Source: Talinum fruticosum
Lineage: Eukaryota > Streptophyta > Magnoliopsida > Caryophyllales > Talinaceae
DNA length: 64,000 nt
Assembly: GCA_021018815.1 (NCBI GenBank)
Contig: JAITYX010000086.1
Location: 1,178,001 to 1,242,000 of the forward strand
Direction: 5' to 3'
Positions 34,615-45,547 of this stretch are shown here, in pieces. Under the pieces are notes generated by a model. The model saw nothing but the letters and a program-made list of their open reading frames with translations, was not told where the DNA came from and did not search any database. The translations under genes were made by a program, and so were the position numbers. How positions within the stretch are numbered: position 1 is the first letter of the stretch; each line of letters starts with the position of its first letter.

Positions 34615-36219
34615 CGAAGACTCGGACTTTACACAAGACAATTCCGAGTTCTAACAAAGGAATCAGGTATAAGAATTTCTCACTTATAGAGTTTTGATTC
34701 CAAGGCATTCTCTCGTACCTTAGAAAATTTTATGAGTGATATAGTATTTTTCTCTAAGTGATATGACATTGACTTCATGTATTTCTTGCTTGTCTCTAAG
34801 TGACTCGGAAAACAGATATGCACTCACGCTTGTCTCACTCGGCTCCGAGTTCCTCATCACTTAGATTTATCGCATGTTAAAGTGACTAGTATTTCGCTTA
34901 ACCACACTCGAGTCCGACTTCATGTTATGAGTCCTATTTTGTTGTAGTCGGCGCTTCTAGTCCGAACCATGCTTAGTCTAGATCAAGTTTGTTTCACTCG
35001 ATATTCGTTGTATAACTTGATTCTCGCTTAGACTAACTCAAATGGAATTTTGAGTTTCATGGATATTAGACTCGTAAAATTCCATTCCTTTTCTAACTCG
35101 GATAACTAGTAAGTCAATTATCTTAATTATATTGTTATTTGTGTCTAATCTTGGACCAAAGTATTTTATACTTTGAGAACCAATTTGATTTACTTTTGTA
35201 GGTTATTCAAACGAGGATACACTTTTGAAATACAAAAGTAATCGGCTTCAAGACGTCAAATCACCAAGCAGACATGGCTTTTCCCCTTCTTTGACCTAGC
35301 CCCGTAAGATTGTGTCGTGGTCGTCCGTTTCCAAATCTGAAAACCGAAACGCTAAGCTTAACGGTGGTTTCCACCTTTTCCTTCAAGACACCGCCAGTGG
35401 TTTTGGGACTTCCAAAAGACTTAAAAACCGTTGCCGAACGTTCATATCACAACGAATACTTTCTAAGTGACTAAGAAAGTCCTTAACAACGGTCACAAAG
35501 GACTCTCGGTCGAACATGGACACAACGGCTATGCTCGCTCGGTCATCTATAAATAGAAGCCAACTCTCAAGACTTGAAGATTACCGAATCTATTGTTAAT
35601 ACATGCTTGAGCAAAAGTCATTGTATTCACTTTCAATCTTCTACTTACAACTCCCACTCTGTAATTCATTATATTCCGAGTTGTAAGGTCTTGTAATTCG
35701 TTACAATCACTTTCTTCTTACTTTCTAAGTAAGGTCCCTTGACCGAGCCGTAAAGGTTAACTCAGCTTAGTTGTCCCTAGCTGTAAGGGTTATCTCAGCT
35801 AGGAAGTACTAGATCGGATAAGGGAACTTCGAGTCTAGGAAAAACTTGTAAAGAGTTGTCTAAGGGAGGAACTCGGGTTCGATCGATCTACGGTATTTTG
35901 TGGACTCAAAATAGTGGATTTGACTTCGTGCTTGGATTAGCATGGTCCGTGGTTTTCTCGCCCCAGGAGCGTTTCCACGTAATATCCGTGTATATACTTT
36001 CCGAGTTCATTGTAGACCCGGACATACTCGATCGCAGCTTGAATCTGCTTCCTTACTTTTTACCGAGATTCTAAGTTCATACTTTTCCGACCTTGTTTTA
36101 GACTCGGAACTCGTTTCTATCTCTACTTTGGCAAAAAGAACTCAATCTTCACGAAAATCCTCCGTCATCCTATGCACCCTCCTCTAGGGTGACTCGGACT
36201 CTCCCCAAGCAAACCTTCA
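34615..36219 (+). repeat. Copia-4 5' LTR
   Basis: Runs from CGAAGACTCGG to AAACCTTCA. Contains the U3 hairpin at 35157-35175, a degraded dyad (CTAAGTGACTAAG) near 35464-35476, and the TATA box. After the TATA box, 'gccgtaaaggttaactcagc' and 'gctgtaagggttatctcagc' form a short direct duplication (35747-35800). Confidence 0.92.
35548..35555 (+). promoter_or_regulatory. TATA box of the Copia-4 5' LTR
   Basis: TATAAATA within 'ggtcatctataaatagaagcc'; the same phrase is kept at 58820, 44875 and, reversed, at 61179, which marks the U3-R boundary. Confidence 0.75.
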
Positions 36220-36220
36220 A

Positions 36221-36233
36221 TTGGTATCGAGCC
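36221..36233 (+). other. Primer-binding site of Copia-4
   Basis: TTGGTATCGAGCC starts two bases after the LTR and matches the initiator-Met tRNA PBS with one base missing. Confidence 0.85.
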
Positions 36234-36278
36234 TAGCCTTTCATCAAGGATCTAACCATCCAAAGGTTTAAAGATTAA

Positions 36279-38090
36279 ATGGCTGAGAACAACGGAGAGT
36301 TCGACGAAGGAAGATCTTCCAGCGAGACCACCAAAATTCAAAGGATCAAATTTCATGCACTCGGAAGAAGCTCATGGAATGTTTCCTCCTGGATCATGAT
36401 GAAGATGTTTGGGACATCACACAACAAGGAAACTACATTCCCATGAAGACAGAAGAATTTAGAATCATTCCTAAGACTAAGGCCGAGTTTACTCCGTGTG
36501 AAGCAGAGAAGTTCGTAAAGAACTTCAAGACTATGAACTTTCCGATGTGCGCCATTAGCTCGGAAGAATATAATCGAGTATCCGCCCATGATTAAGCCAA
36601 AGAAGTGTGGGACACACTGGTCAACACTTATGAAGGCACAAGCCAGGTCATACAAGCAAAGATCAGCCAATATCTTCATAAATATGAGCTATTCAAGATG
36701 GAGTCGAAGAGAACATCACTTAGATGTTCATTCGATTTATCGAGATTACCAACAATCTCAAATCTCTGGGTAAGAAGATTACCCACGAGGAAATGTGCGT
36801 AAAGATACTCGTAAGCCTACCAAAGAGAAGATGGGGTCCCAAGGTGATCGCCATAGAGGAGGCTCGTAACCTATCACTTCTAAAGCCGGACGAGCTCATT
36901 GGGAAGCTTCTCACTCATGAAATCCACCTGGAAGAGGAGGATGCCGAGGGCAGCACCAAAAGAACATAGCTTTGAAAGCCTCGAAACCCGAGAAGCAAAT
37001 CTAAGTTCCTCCGACTCGAAGAGGATCCCATGACACTTATTATAAGAGGTTTCAAGAGAATAATGAAGCACAAAAGATGGGATAAAAGGCCAAAAGAAGA
37101 ATTCTACAAGAAAGATAAGAAGGACAGGAAAGGTAAGTATTCTTCTCCTTCAAAGTTATCTTTAACTAAGAATTCTGGATGTTTTTGAGTGTGGCAAGCA
37201 AAGACCACATAGTCAAAGACTCGTCCAAAGAGAAAAAGGGACAGAAAGAAGAAAAAGGCTATGATGGCAACATGGAGCCATGAGGACTCATCGAAGATGA
37301 CGAGGACTCGGACTACTCAAAATGTCTAATGGCCATCTCTCGACTCGAAGTAGAAGCGAGTCGGACTCGGACAATGAGGAATCCAATCCTCAAGAGGTAT
37401 TTGAGTACTTTCTCAAATTCTCCAAAGTTAATTTAGCAAAATATATTTTCACTTTGGAAGAAAAGTCCAATTCCGATTCTTCTCGTTTTAAAGAACAACT
37501 TGAGTTGATTTCCTCCGAGAGCAATTCTTTAAAAATTGAGTTGGAAAACTGAGACTCATACTCAGAGAACTCAAGATTAGTGCTCAATCCAATGAGACCG
37601 AGTCCGAGTTACTAAGAAAAGAAAATGAGCAACTAAAGCAAAAACTCACTAAGTTATAAGATCTTGTTTTAAAATTCACTCAAGGTCGAAAAACCTTGAC
37701 ATGCTCTTAGGATCTCAACGTGTCTCCTTTAGAAAAGAAGGTCTTGGTTTCAATAAAGAAGAGGAATCCAACTCCTACTCGTAGTTTTTCAAAAGGATTC
37801 TAGAACCGTAAAGTTCGAGAAAGTCGAGCATGGTCCCATTTATAAAAATGAAGGGAGGACTAAGTCCAGAGCAATTTATAAGAAGGAACCATCTTCTCCA
37901 GTCTCCAAAAGAAAAGTTTTCAAAAAGAAAGAGACACAGACTCAGCTTCTTTATAGAAAAGACTCGTAATCGACTAAACCCAAAGTCATTCAAATCTGGT
38001 TCCGAAAACCTTCTTTCTCATAAAAGGACCATAGTAAAGAATGTTACTGGGTTCGTTAGAGGAAGTGAGAAGGGTTAGATTGTCTCCGTC
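36279..38090 (+). pseudogene. gag: Copia-4 gag
   Basis: Starts MAENNGEFDEGRSS at the first ATG after the PBS. The UBN2 capsid region is spread over three frames ('MDHDEDVWDI'-like opening at 36374, 'WDTLVNTYEGTSQV' at 36608, 'KRRWGPKVIAIEEARNLSLL' near 36830). The zinc knuckle near 37178 is damaged: one extra T puts the first cysteine out of frame. An acidic, serine-rich and coiled-coil-like tail follows (37322-37700), with the Sirevirus-like phrase 'FTQGRKTLDML' region near 37680. At least five frameshifts are present. Confidence 0.87.
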
Positions 38091-41000
38091 TTGCAGGGTA
38101 CTCGAAAAGAACAAAAGGACATTGGTACCTGGACAAGTGGATGTTCACGCCACATGTCGAGAGACTCGTGACTCTTTCTCGAACTAGAAAAGTACAAAGG
38201 AGGAAAAGTCAACTTTGGGGATGACAAGCAAGGGCAAGATAATTAGGATAGACAAGATTGGAATGGGAAGCAATCTGGTTAGCCCAGCTTTATCTTGTTA
38301 AAGGATTAAAGTACAATCCGCTCAAAGATCTCTCAATTATGTGATAAAAGTCAAGAGGTAAGATTTACTCGGACTCAATTGTTACATTTCGATGATACCA
38401 CAAAGGAAATGAAGCTTTCAGGTAAAAGATCGGGTAACACTTATGTTATTCCTCTTTCGACCCGAGTCAGAATTTATCTTGCTTAAAAGCATCTCTTCAT
38501 GATGACTCATGGTCATGGCATCGTAGATTAGGCCATATTAGAATGCATACTATCAAGAAATTGGCATCTCATGGTTTGGTTAGGGGTTTACCAAACTGTG
38601 CATTTAAGAAAGATAAAGTTTGTGAAGCTTGCACAAGAGGGAAACAAGTCGATCTTCATTCAAATCTCTCAAGACGATTTCCACATCCAAAGTGCTTCGA
38701 GCTACTGCATATGGATTTATTTGGTGAAATCCCAGCTAAGAGTCTTGGAGGTAAATCATATATATTTGTTATTATTGATGATTATTCATGATTTACCCGG
38801 GTGTGTTTTCTTAAGCACAAAAATGAAGCATTCAAGGAGTTCAAGCAAGCTCTGCAAAAAATACAAGTTGAGTCGTAGACTCGCATTCGGAGAATCGAAC
38901 CGACTCATGGAAGAGAGTTTGATTACTCGAATTCTCGGAGTTTTGCGATAAGAATGGAATCTCTCATAACTTCTCAGCTCCCCGAACTCCTCAAGAAAAT
39001 GGAGTACTTGAGAGAAAGAACAGAACTCTTGAAGAAATAGCAAGGACAATGATGATTGAGCACAACTTACCTTACTATTTCTGGGCCGAGGCAATCAACA
39101 CAGCCTAACTACACTCTAAATAGATGCCTCATCGGACCCATTCTGAAGAAAACACCTTATGAGCTCTACAAAGGGAAGAAACCAAATATTTCCTATTTCG
39201 CACCATTTGGATGTAAGTGTTTCGTTCACAAAAATGGTAAGGATCACCCGACCAAGTTTGATGCTTGGTCGATGAAGGTATTTTTCCGGGTTATTCATCT
39301 TATAGTAAAGCTTATCGTATTTTTAATAAGAGAACTAACAAAGTGGAAGAAAGCATCCACGTTGTGTTTGATGAGATGAAATAGGAGAAACCAAGTGAGT
39401 CTTCATACTCGCACTTGAAGCTCAGCAGAGAAGATGATAATGATGAACATAAGACTCAAGCTCAACCGACTCGTAATGAAGTCACTTAGAACGAAGTGAC
39501 TCGAATGAGACAATTCAAGAGCCTCGCTCGTAACGAACAAGCTAATGAAGAAGATCACTCGTAACACGCTTCGAAGATTAGGTAGCTCAGCCCACAAATC
39601 TTGTGAATCAAAGAACAGGTAGATCATTCAAGTTCACTTCTAGTCATCCACTAGAAAACATACTTTCCGATATCAACAAGTGGGGTAAGAACTCGTTCCT
39701 CTCTTCAAAATCTATGTGCATTCACTGCATTCATTTCATTAACTCGAACCTGAAATGCACTAGAGGCCCTAAATGAACCTGAATGGGTAGAGGCCATGCA
39801 AGAGGAACTCAATCAGCTAGAAAGAAACCAAGTCCGGACTCTAACCAAACGACCTTCCGACCACCCAATCATAGGAACCAAATGGGTTTTCAAGAACAAG
39901 CTGGATGAAGGTGGGGTGGTAGTCGAAACAAGGCTAGACTTGTGGCTCAAGGTTACAATCAAGAAGAAGGGATTGATTGTGGGGAAACCTTTGCACTCGT
40001 TGCTGAATTGAAGCCATTAGAATATTGTTGGCATTTGCATCCAAGCATGTCTAGTAAATTGTATCAAATGGATGTTAAGTGTGCATTTCTCAATGGTTTT
40101 ATTGAAGAGGAAGTCTATGTCGAGCAGACCTCTTGGTTTTGAAAACTCGTAATTTCCAGATTATGTCTTCAAACTTCAAAAGTTCTTTATGGTCTTAAAC
40201 AAGCTCCCCGAGCTTGGTATGAAAGACCAAGCAATTTCTTGGTTCAAAATGATTTTAGAAGAGGTCAAATCGACAAGACTCTCTTTATAAAAACCAAGGG
40301 GAAAGATTTCCTTATTGTTCAAATCTATGTTGATGATATTATTTTTGGAGCTACTAATGAATTTTTGTGCCGAGAATTTTCTAAGTTAATGAGTTAGGAA
40401 TTTCAAATGAGTATGATGGGAGAACTCAATTTTTTCCTTGGTTTACAAATCAAACAAGACAAAGATGGAATCTATGTCCATCAATCAAAGTATACCAAGG
40501 AGTCGTCGAAGAAATATAAACTCGAAGATGCAAAGCACGCATCTAAACCCATGAGCAAGCAAAGATAAAACTTGACTCGGACGAGAAAGGTAAAGCAATA
40601 CATCAAAACTCTATCGAGGTATGATTGGATCTTTGCTATATCTTACTTCCAGCCAGCCGATATAATGTTCAAGTGTTTGTTTATGCGCAAGATTCCAAGC
40701 TAATCCAAAATAATCACATCTCACTCGCGGTGAAGAGAATATTCGGATATCTTGCAGGAACTCGTAACTTAGGCCTATGGTACTCAAGAGACTCGAACTG
40801 ACCCTCACTGGATACTCGGATGCGGATTACGCTGGGTACAAAGTTGATAGAAAGAGCACTTCAGGAGCTTGCCAATTTCGGGCCAATCCCTAATATCTTG
40901 GCACTCAAAGAAGCAAACTCAGTAGCTTTATCAACCGCCGAAGCCGAGTATATAGCAGCTGGAGTATGTCGCGCCCAAATTTTATGGATAAAGCAACACT

Positions 41001-41266
41001 TGAGAGATCTTGGACTTTCTTTCAAATCGGTTCCAATCAAGTGTGACAATCCGAGTGCAATCAGCATCACAAAGAATCTAGTTCAAGCACTCAAAAACAA
41101 AACATATTGAGGACAGTATCATTTCTTAAGAGACCATTTTGAGAAAGGTGTTATTGAACTTGAGTTCATTCCTACTAATCTTCAATTAGCTCATATCTTT
41201 ACTATGCCTCTTAGTGAAGATCAGCTTTGTTTTATTCGAAATGAGCTTGGTATGTTAAATGCATAA
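38091..41266 (+). pseudogene. pol: Copia-4 pol: protease, integrase, RT, RNase H
   Basis: Protease: 'WYLD' at 38123-38134 is separated from 'SGCSRHM' by one inserted A at 38135, breaking the D-S-G site. Pre-integrase region: 'CEACTRGK' near 38620. Integrase catalytic residues: Asp 38714-38716 (HMDLFGE), Asp 38902-38904 (RTD, followed by an extra T at 38905), Glu 39010-39012 (NGVLERKN). RT (RVT_2): 'YQMDVKCAFLNGF' with Asp at 40071 and YVDD at 40326-40337. RNase H: 'YKVDRKST'-type region near 40850 and 'ALSTAEAEYIAAGVCRA' near 40930. The stop is at 41264-41266 after 'RNELGMLNA'. Catalytic codons survive, but frameshifts abolish a full product. Confidence 0.9.
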
Positions 41267-41683
41267 TTGTGTGCTCTCTTATATGAAAATATTCATTGCA
41301 TAATTTTGAGTTATATGCATTCAAATTGTTAATAACCATTAGTTCAGCTTGATTCAATGATACCGAGCCGATAGTTATTATTTGTGTGAAGTTTCGAGTC
41401 ACTCGGAAATCTTAGCTGAGTCGACTCGGACTTTTGAGAAAAATGGACATCAAATCTCTCGGATTTATCTCTAGATGAGTGGAGAATTTCGTAATTTTTT
41501 AAAAATCTTTTTCTCTCTCTCTCGTTCTCTCGCGAATCGTGAACAAACGCTAGCCGTTGGATTTTAAACTGCTAGAATCCTAATCGTTAAAGAAGAGAAC
41601 CGTCACACCTGGTCCAAGATGACTCGATGGACAAGCCGAGTCGAACGGATATATAACGATGAGTTAACGGACGCTTATTCTTC
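41267..41683. other. Copia-4 spacer between pol and ORF3
   Basis: Non-coding, with CCGAGT/ACTCGG words and a TCTC microsatellite near 41511-41531. It ends at the TATA box before ORF3. Confidence 0.6.
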
Positions 41684-41691
41684 TATAAATA
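41684..41691 (+). promoter_or_regulatory. TATA box before Copia-4 ORF3
   Basis: TATAAATA 250 bases before the ORF3 ATG, in the context 'ttctataaatagcgcc', nearly identical to the LTR TATA context. Conserved in position in the fragment at 32271 and, as CTATATATAG, in Copia-3. A subgenomic promoter for ORF3 is inferred. Confidence 0.55.
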
Positions 41692-41941
41692 GCGCCTATT
41701 CACCTTCGTCTCGTTACTTTACATTTCATTTACTCTCTCTCTCGTAAGAAAAACTTCTCGCGGAAGATTTCTATGTCTACAAAGTGGTCTCTCGGACATT
41801 TTCAAGCAATGTGAAGCTCATCTCAAGTAAGCTCAACTCGCTCTCAACTCTTTCTTCTACTCCTTTTCTTTCACTCTCGGTGACCTACTCTCTTCTCTTC
41901 TCTTCCTCAAAGTTTCATTCGTTTCGACTCTTCCTCACAAA

Positions 41942-43540
41942 ATGCCTAAGAGAGGTAATCATCCCGACTTTCTTGGCTCTTCATCTAAAAAGCCACGCAC
42001 CAAAAGCCAAGAAGGCTCCACACCTTCTAAACCGATTGTCACCCAAAGATCTTACACTCGGACGACAAGTTCTTTCCAACCACAAAATTTTCGTGGTTGC
42101 CCCACATACAAACTACCGATGTTTACAATTTTCTTTGTTTCACCGAGTTCATTTACCCCGAACTCGTTTCTGAGTTTTACACTCACCTCACTCACTTTGA
42201 AGTTGTTCTAACCTCCGAGGTTCGTAACGTTATCGTTCACATTAACACCTCTCTCCTCCACCGCCTCGTTCAAGGTTTCTCTCTTTTCTTGAACAAGCAA
42301 CCCCATTCCATTCACTAACGTCGCCGATGACTTCTTTGAAAAATTTGCCAAAGAGTTCCCCGAGTCACGAAAAAATTTTCAGTGACTCGACTGAAGTCGA
42401 AGCACGCCTTCAGTGCTTCTTGCCGATGAGAACCTTTTTATCTCAAAGCATTCCAAAGAAGGATAACCCCAACTCCAAGCACTTAAAAGCCCTTTTTGAC
42501 ATTCTTGAGGGCTACGAAGTAGACCTCTTCCCTTCTATCATTGAGACGATGGCAGCTTGTGCCACTCAACTCCAAAATAAGAAGAACACCCCTCTTCCCT
42601 TCGGTGCTCTTCTCACCTTTGTTTTTAAACAATTTAAAGTTCCTCTCCCTCGGACCCTAACGCTACTTCGAGGCTGCCGTTGTGGTCGGCAAAAAGGAAC
42701 TTCAGGGGTACGGGTATCGGGAAACTCAACCTCGGTATCCGGGTACACAACTCGTAGCCGTGGCCCCCTTCTTCGCCTCGGACTTAGAAAGAAACCCCTC
42801 TCTCTCTCCCGCCTCACCTGGTGGTGCTTCCACCTCAGGTGTCACTCGGTCCCTCTCCTCCATTTTGTCCTCCGCTTTCTGGACAAAATTAATTCCGTGT
42901 CCTCGAAATCAAGGACTTGCTCCAGCCTCATGACCATCAACCAAAAACAGCCCTAGTCCCAAATTCGAGAGTAGCAAGAACAGTTCTTGAGATGAAGGGC
43001 TTGGTGAAGGAACAAAAGGAGCTGGTCGAGCTCCTCCAGGAGAGAAGGTCCAAGGCGGCTCAGGACCGTGGTGACTCGGACACTTCGAAGCATCCTCGAG
43101 CACGGCCATGACCTCCTCCGAAAGCGGGGAGGAAGAAGAAGCAGACGCCGAGGAGCCTCGCGGCCGAGGCAGCTCCTTCCGGGCAAGGGGAGGCTCACAA
43201 AGAAGAAGGAGGAAAGACAACTGAGGGTAAACCGCTCCTCAAGCTCAAGTGGCGATACTCAGCTTAGACAAGCAGTATGAGTGGGTCGAAGACCTTGCTC
43301 GCTCCAAGCATAAAGGCAGCGGGTCGACCGAGCAGCACTCTTCCAGCTACCGAGGTCCACAGGGAGGAACCTCTAGATCCTCTCGTTCGGAGCCGAGCCC
43401 TTGACGGCAATCCCGGTCCTCCCTCCGCCGCACTCAAGCACATCGTCAAGATCCTACCAGCACCGGCGTACCTCTCATCCCTCCTCTTCTACTCGAAATC
43501 CCCTCTCCCTTGTAGGCGCCATGCACCGTGTCACAATTCC
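41942..43540 (+). pseudogene. Copia-4 ORF3 (env-position protein)
   Basis: Starts MPKRGNHPDFLGSSSKKPRT; the KKPRTK cluster is NLS-like. After a frameshift near 42065 the conserved core reads 'VYNFLCFTEFIYPELVSEFY' (42097 frame), then in a third frame 'NSKHLKALFDILEGYEVDLF' at about 42465-42525. The C-terminal half is GC-rich and low-complexity, with a charged heptad-like helix 'VLEMKGLVKEQKELVELLQE' at about 42982-43041. No signal peptide or clear membrane helix is visible. It belongs to the plant 'envelope-like'/putative transposon protein group by its YP-LV-EFY core; function unknown. Frameshifts split it into at least four pieces. Confidence 0.78.
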
Positions 43541-43640
43541 ACGATCCGCGCATTCTTCTTCTTTTTGAAAATTTTTCTTTTGTCCGGACATCAAATATGT
43601 ACTACTTGTCTGTATTCTTCCTATTTTTTGTTTTTGCTGA

Positions 43641-43655
43641 AAGGCAAGGGGGAGA
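43641..43655 (+). other. Upstream polypurine-like tract of Copia-4
   Basis: AAGGCAAGGGGGAGA about 290 bases before the LTR. A counterpart exists in Copia-5 at 62369-62383 and a weaker one in Copia-3 at 24313-24325. Extra PPT motifs before the 3' LTR are described for Sireviruses. Confidence 0.65.
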
Positions 43656-43928
43656 ATATAGATAAAAAATTTGTTGTCTTGTTTAGGGGAGTTTCTTCAT
43701 CTATGTACTCTCTTTAATTTCAATGAATTAATGCTTTCTCTTCGATTTTCTCTGTGATTATGGATTATTGCAACCATTTCGAGTTAACATTATTTCATTG
43801 TTAAGCATATATTCTTTATGATCCGATACACTAAGCTTGCTTTACTTATCCGATTTCATGCGCAAGTATTCAAAAGCGGATCTTTCTCACTAACAAAGTT
43901 TCTATCTAAGTATGGAATGCCTTTCATC

Positions 43929-43940
43929 AAAAAGGGGAGA
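43929..43940 (+). other. Polypurine tract of Copia-4
   Basis: AAAAAGGGGAGA ends one base before the 3' LTR start TGAAGACT, the place of plus-strand priming. Confidence 0.85.
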
Positions 43941-43941
43941 T

Positions 43942-45547
43942 TGAAGACTAAGACTTTACTCAAGACAATTCCGAGTTCTAACAAAGGAATCGGTATAAGA
44001 ATTTCTCACTTATAGAGTTTTGATTACAAGGCATTCTCTCGTACCTTAGAAACTTTTTTGAGTGATATAGTATTTTTCTCTAAGTGATATGACATTGACT
44101 TCATGTATTTCTTGTTTGTCTCTAAGTGACTCGGAAAACAGATATGCACGCACGCCTGTCTCACTCGGCTCTAAATCCCTCATCACTTAGATTTATCGTA
44201 TGTTGAAGTGACTAGTATTTCACTTAACCGCACTCAGGTCCGACTTCATGTTATAAGTCTTATTCTGTTGTAGTTAGCGCTTCTAGTCCGAACCATGCTT
44301 AGTTTAGATCAAGTTTGTTTCACTCGATATTCGTTGTATAACTTGATTCTCACTTAGACTAACTCAAATGGAATTTTGAGTTTCATGGATATTAGACTCG
44401 TAAAATTCCATTCCTTTTCTAACTCAAATAATTAGTTAGTCAATTATCTTAATTATATTATTATTTGTGTCTAATCTTGGACCAAAGTATTTTATACTTT
44501 GAGAACCAATTTTATTTACTTTTGTAGATTATTCAAACGAGGATACACTTTTTGAAATATAAAAGTAACCGACTTCAAGACGTCAAATCACCAGCAGACA
44601 TGGCTTTTCCCCTTCTCCGACCTAGCCCCGTAAGATTGTGTCGTGGCTGTCTATTTCCAAATCTGGAAAACCGAAACGCCAAGCTTAACGGTGGTTTCCA
44701 CCTTATCCTTCTAGATATCGCCAATGGTTTTGGGACTTCCAAAAGAGTTAAGAACCGTTGCCCAACGTTCATATCACAACGGATACTTTCCGAGTGACTC
44801 GTAAAGTCCTTAACAACGGTCACAAAGGACTCTCGTCGGAAGATGGACTCAACGACTATGCTGCCTCGGTCATTTATAAATAGAAACCAACTCTCAAGAC
44901 TTAAAGATTGCCAAATCTATTGTTAATACATACTTGAGCAAAAGTCATTGTATTCACTTTCAATCTTCTACTTACAACTACCACTCTGTAATTCATTATA
45001 TTCCGAGTTGTAAGGTCTTGTAATTCGTTACAATCACTTTCTTCTTACTTTCTAAGTAAGGTCCCTTGACCGAGCTGTAAAGGTTAACTCAGCTTAGTTG
45101 TCCCTAGTTGTAAGGGTTATCTTAGCTAGGAAGTACTAGATCGGATAAGGGAACTTCGAGTCTAGGAAAAACTTGTAAAGAGTTGTCTAAGGGAGCAACT
45201 TGGGTTCGATCGATCTACGGTATTTTGTGGACTAAAAATAGTGGATTTGGCTTCGTGCTTGGATTAGCACGGCCTCGTGGTTTTCTGCCCCAGGAGGGTT
45301 TCCACGTAATATCTCGTGTATATACTTTCCGAGTTCATTCTAGACTCGGACGTACTCGATCGCAGCTTGAATCTTCTTCCTTACTTTTTACTCGAGATTC
45401 CGAGTTCATACTTTTCCGACCTTGTTTAGACTCGTAACCTATTTCTATCTCTACTTTAGCAAAAAGAGCTTAATCTTCACGAAAATCCTCCATCACCCTA
45501 TTCAACCCCCTCTAGGGTGACTCGGACTCTCCCCGAGCAAACCTTCA
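43942..45547 (+). repeat. Copia-4 3' LTR
   Basis: Runs from TGAAGACTAAGAC to AACCTTCA, colinear with the 5' LTR. U3 hairpin at 44483-44501, dyad CCGAGTGACTCGT near 44789-44801, TATA box 44875-44882. The flank CTTCC at 45548 matches four of five bases of the left flank. To its right, CACTA-1 transposase sequence resumes. Confidence 0.92.

Larger units (their letters stand above)
34615..45547 (+). mobile_element. Copia-4, near-complete Sirevirus-like retrotransposon (10.9 kb)
   Basis: Two LTRs of 1605 and 1606 bases enclose PBS, gag, pol (protease, integrase, RT, RNase H in copia order), ORF3 and polypurine tracts. The flanks CCTCC and CTTCC are a five-base target duplication with one mismatch. 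The left LTR begins CG instead of TG. The two LTRs look very similar by eye, yet the coding part has many one-base frameshifts, so the element is inactive but comparatively young. It interrupts CACTA-1. Confidence 0.9.
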
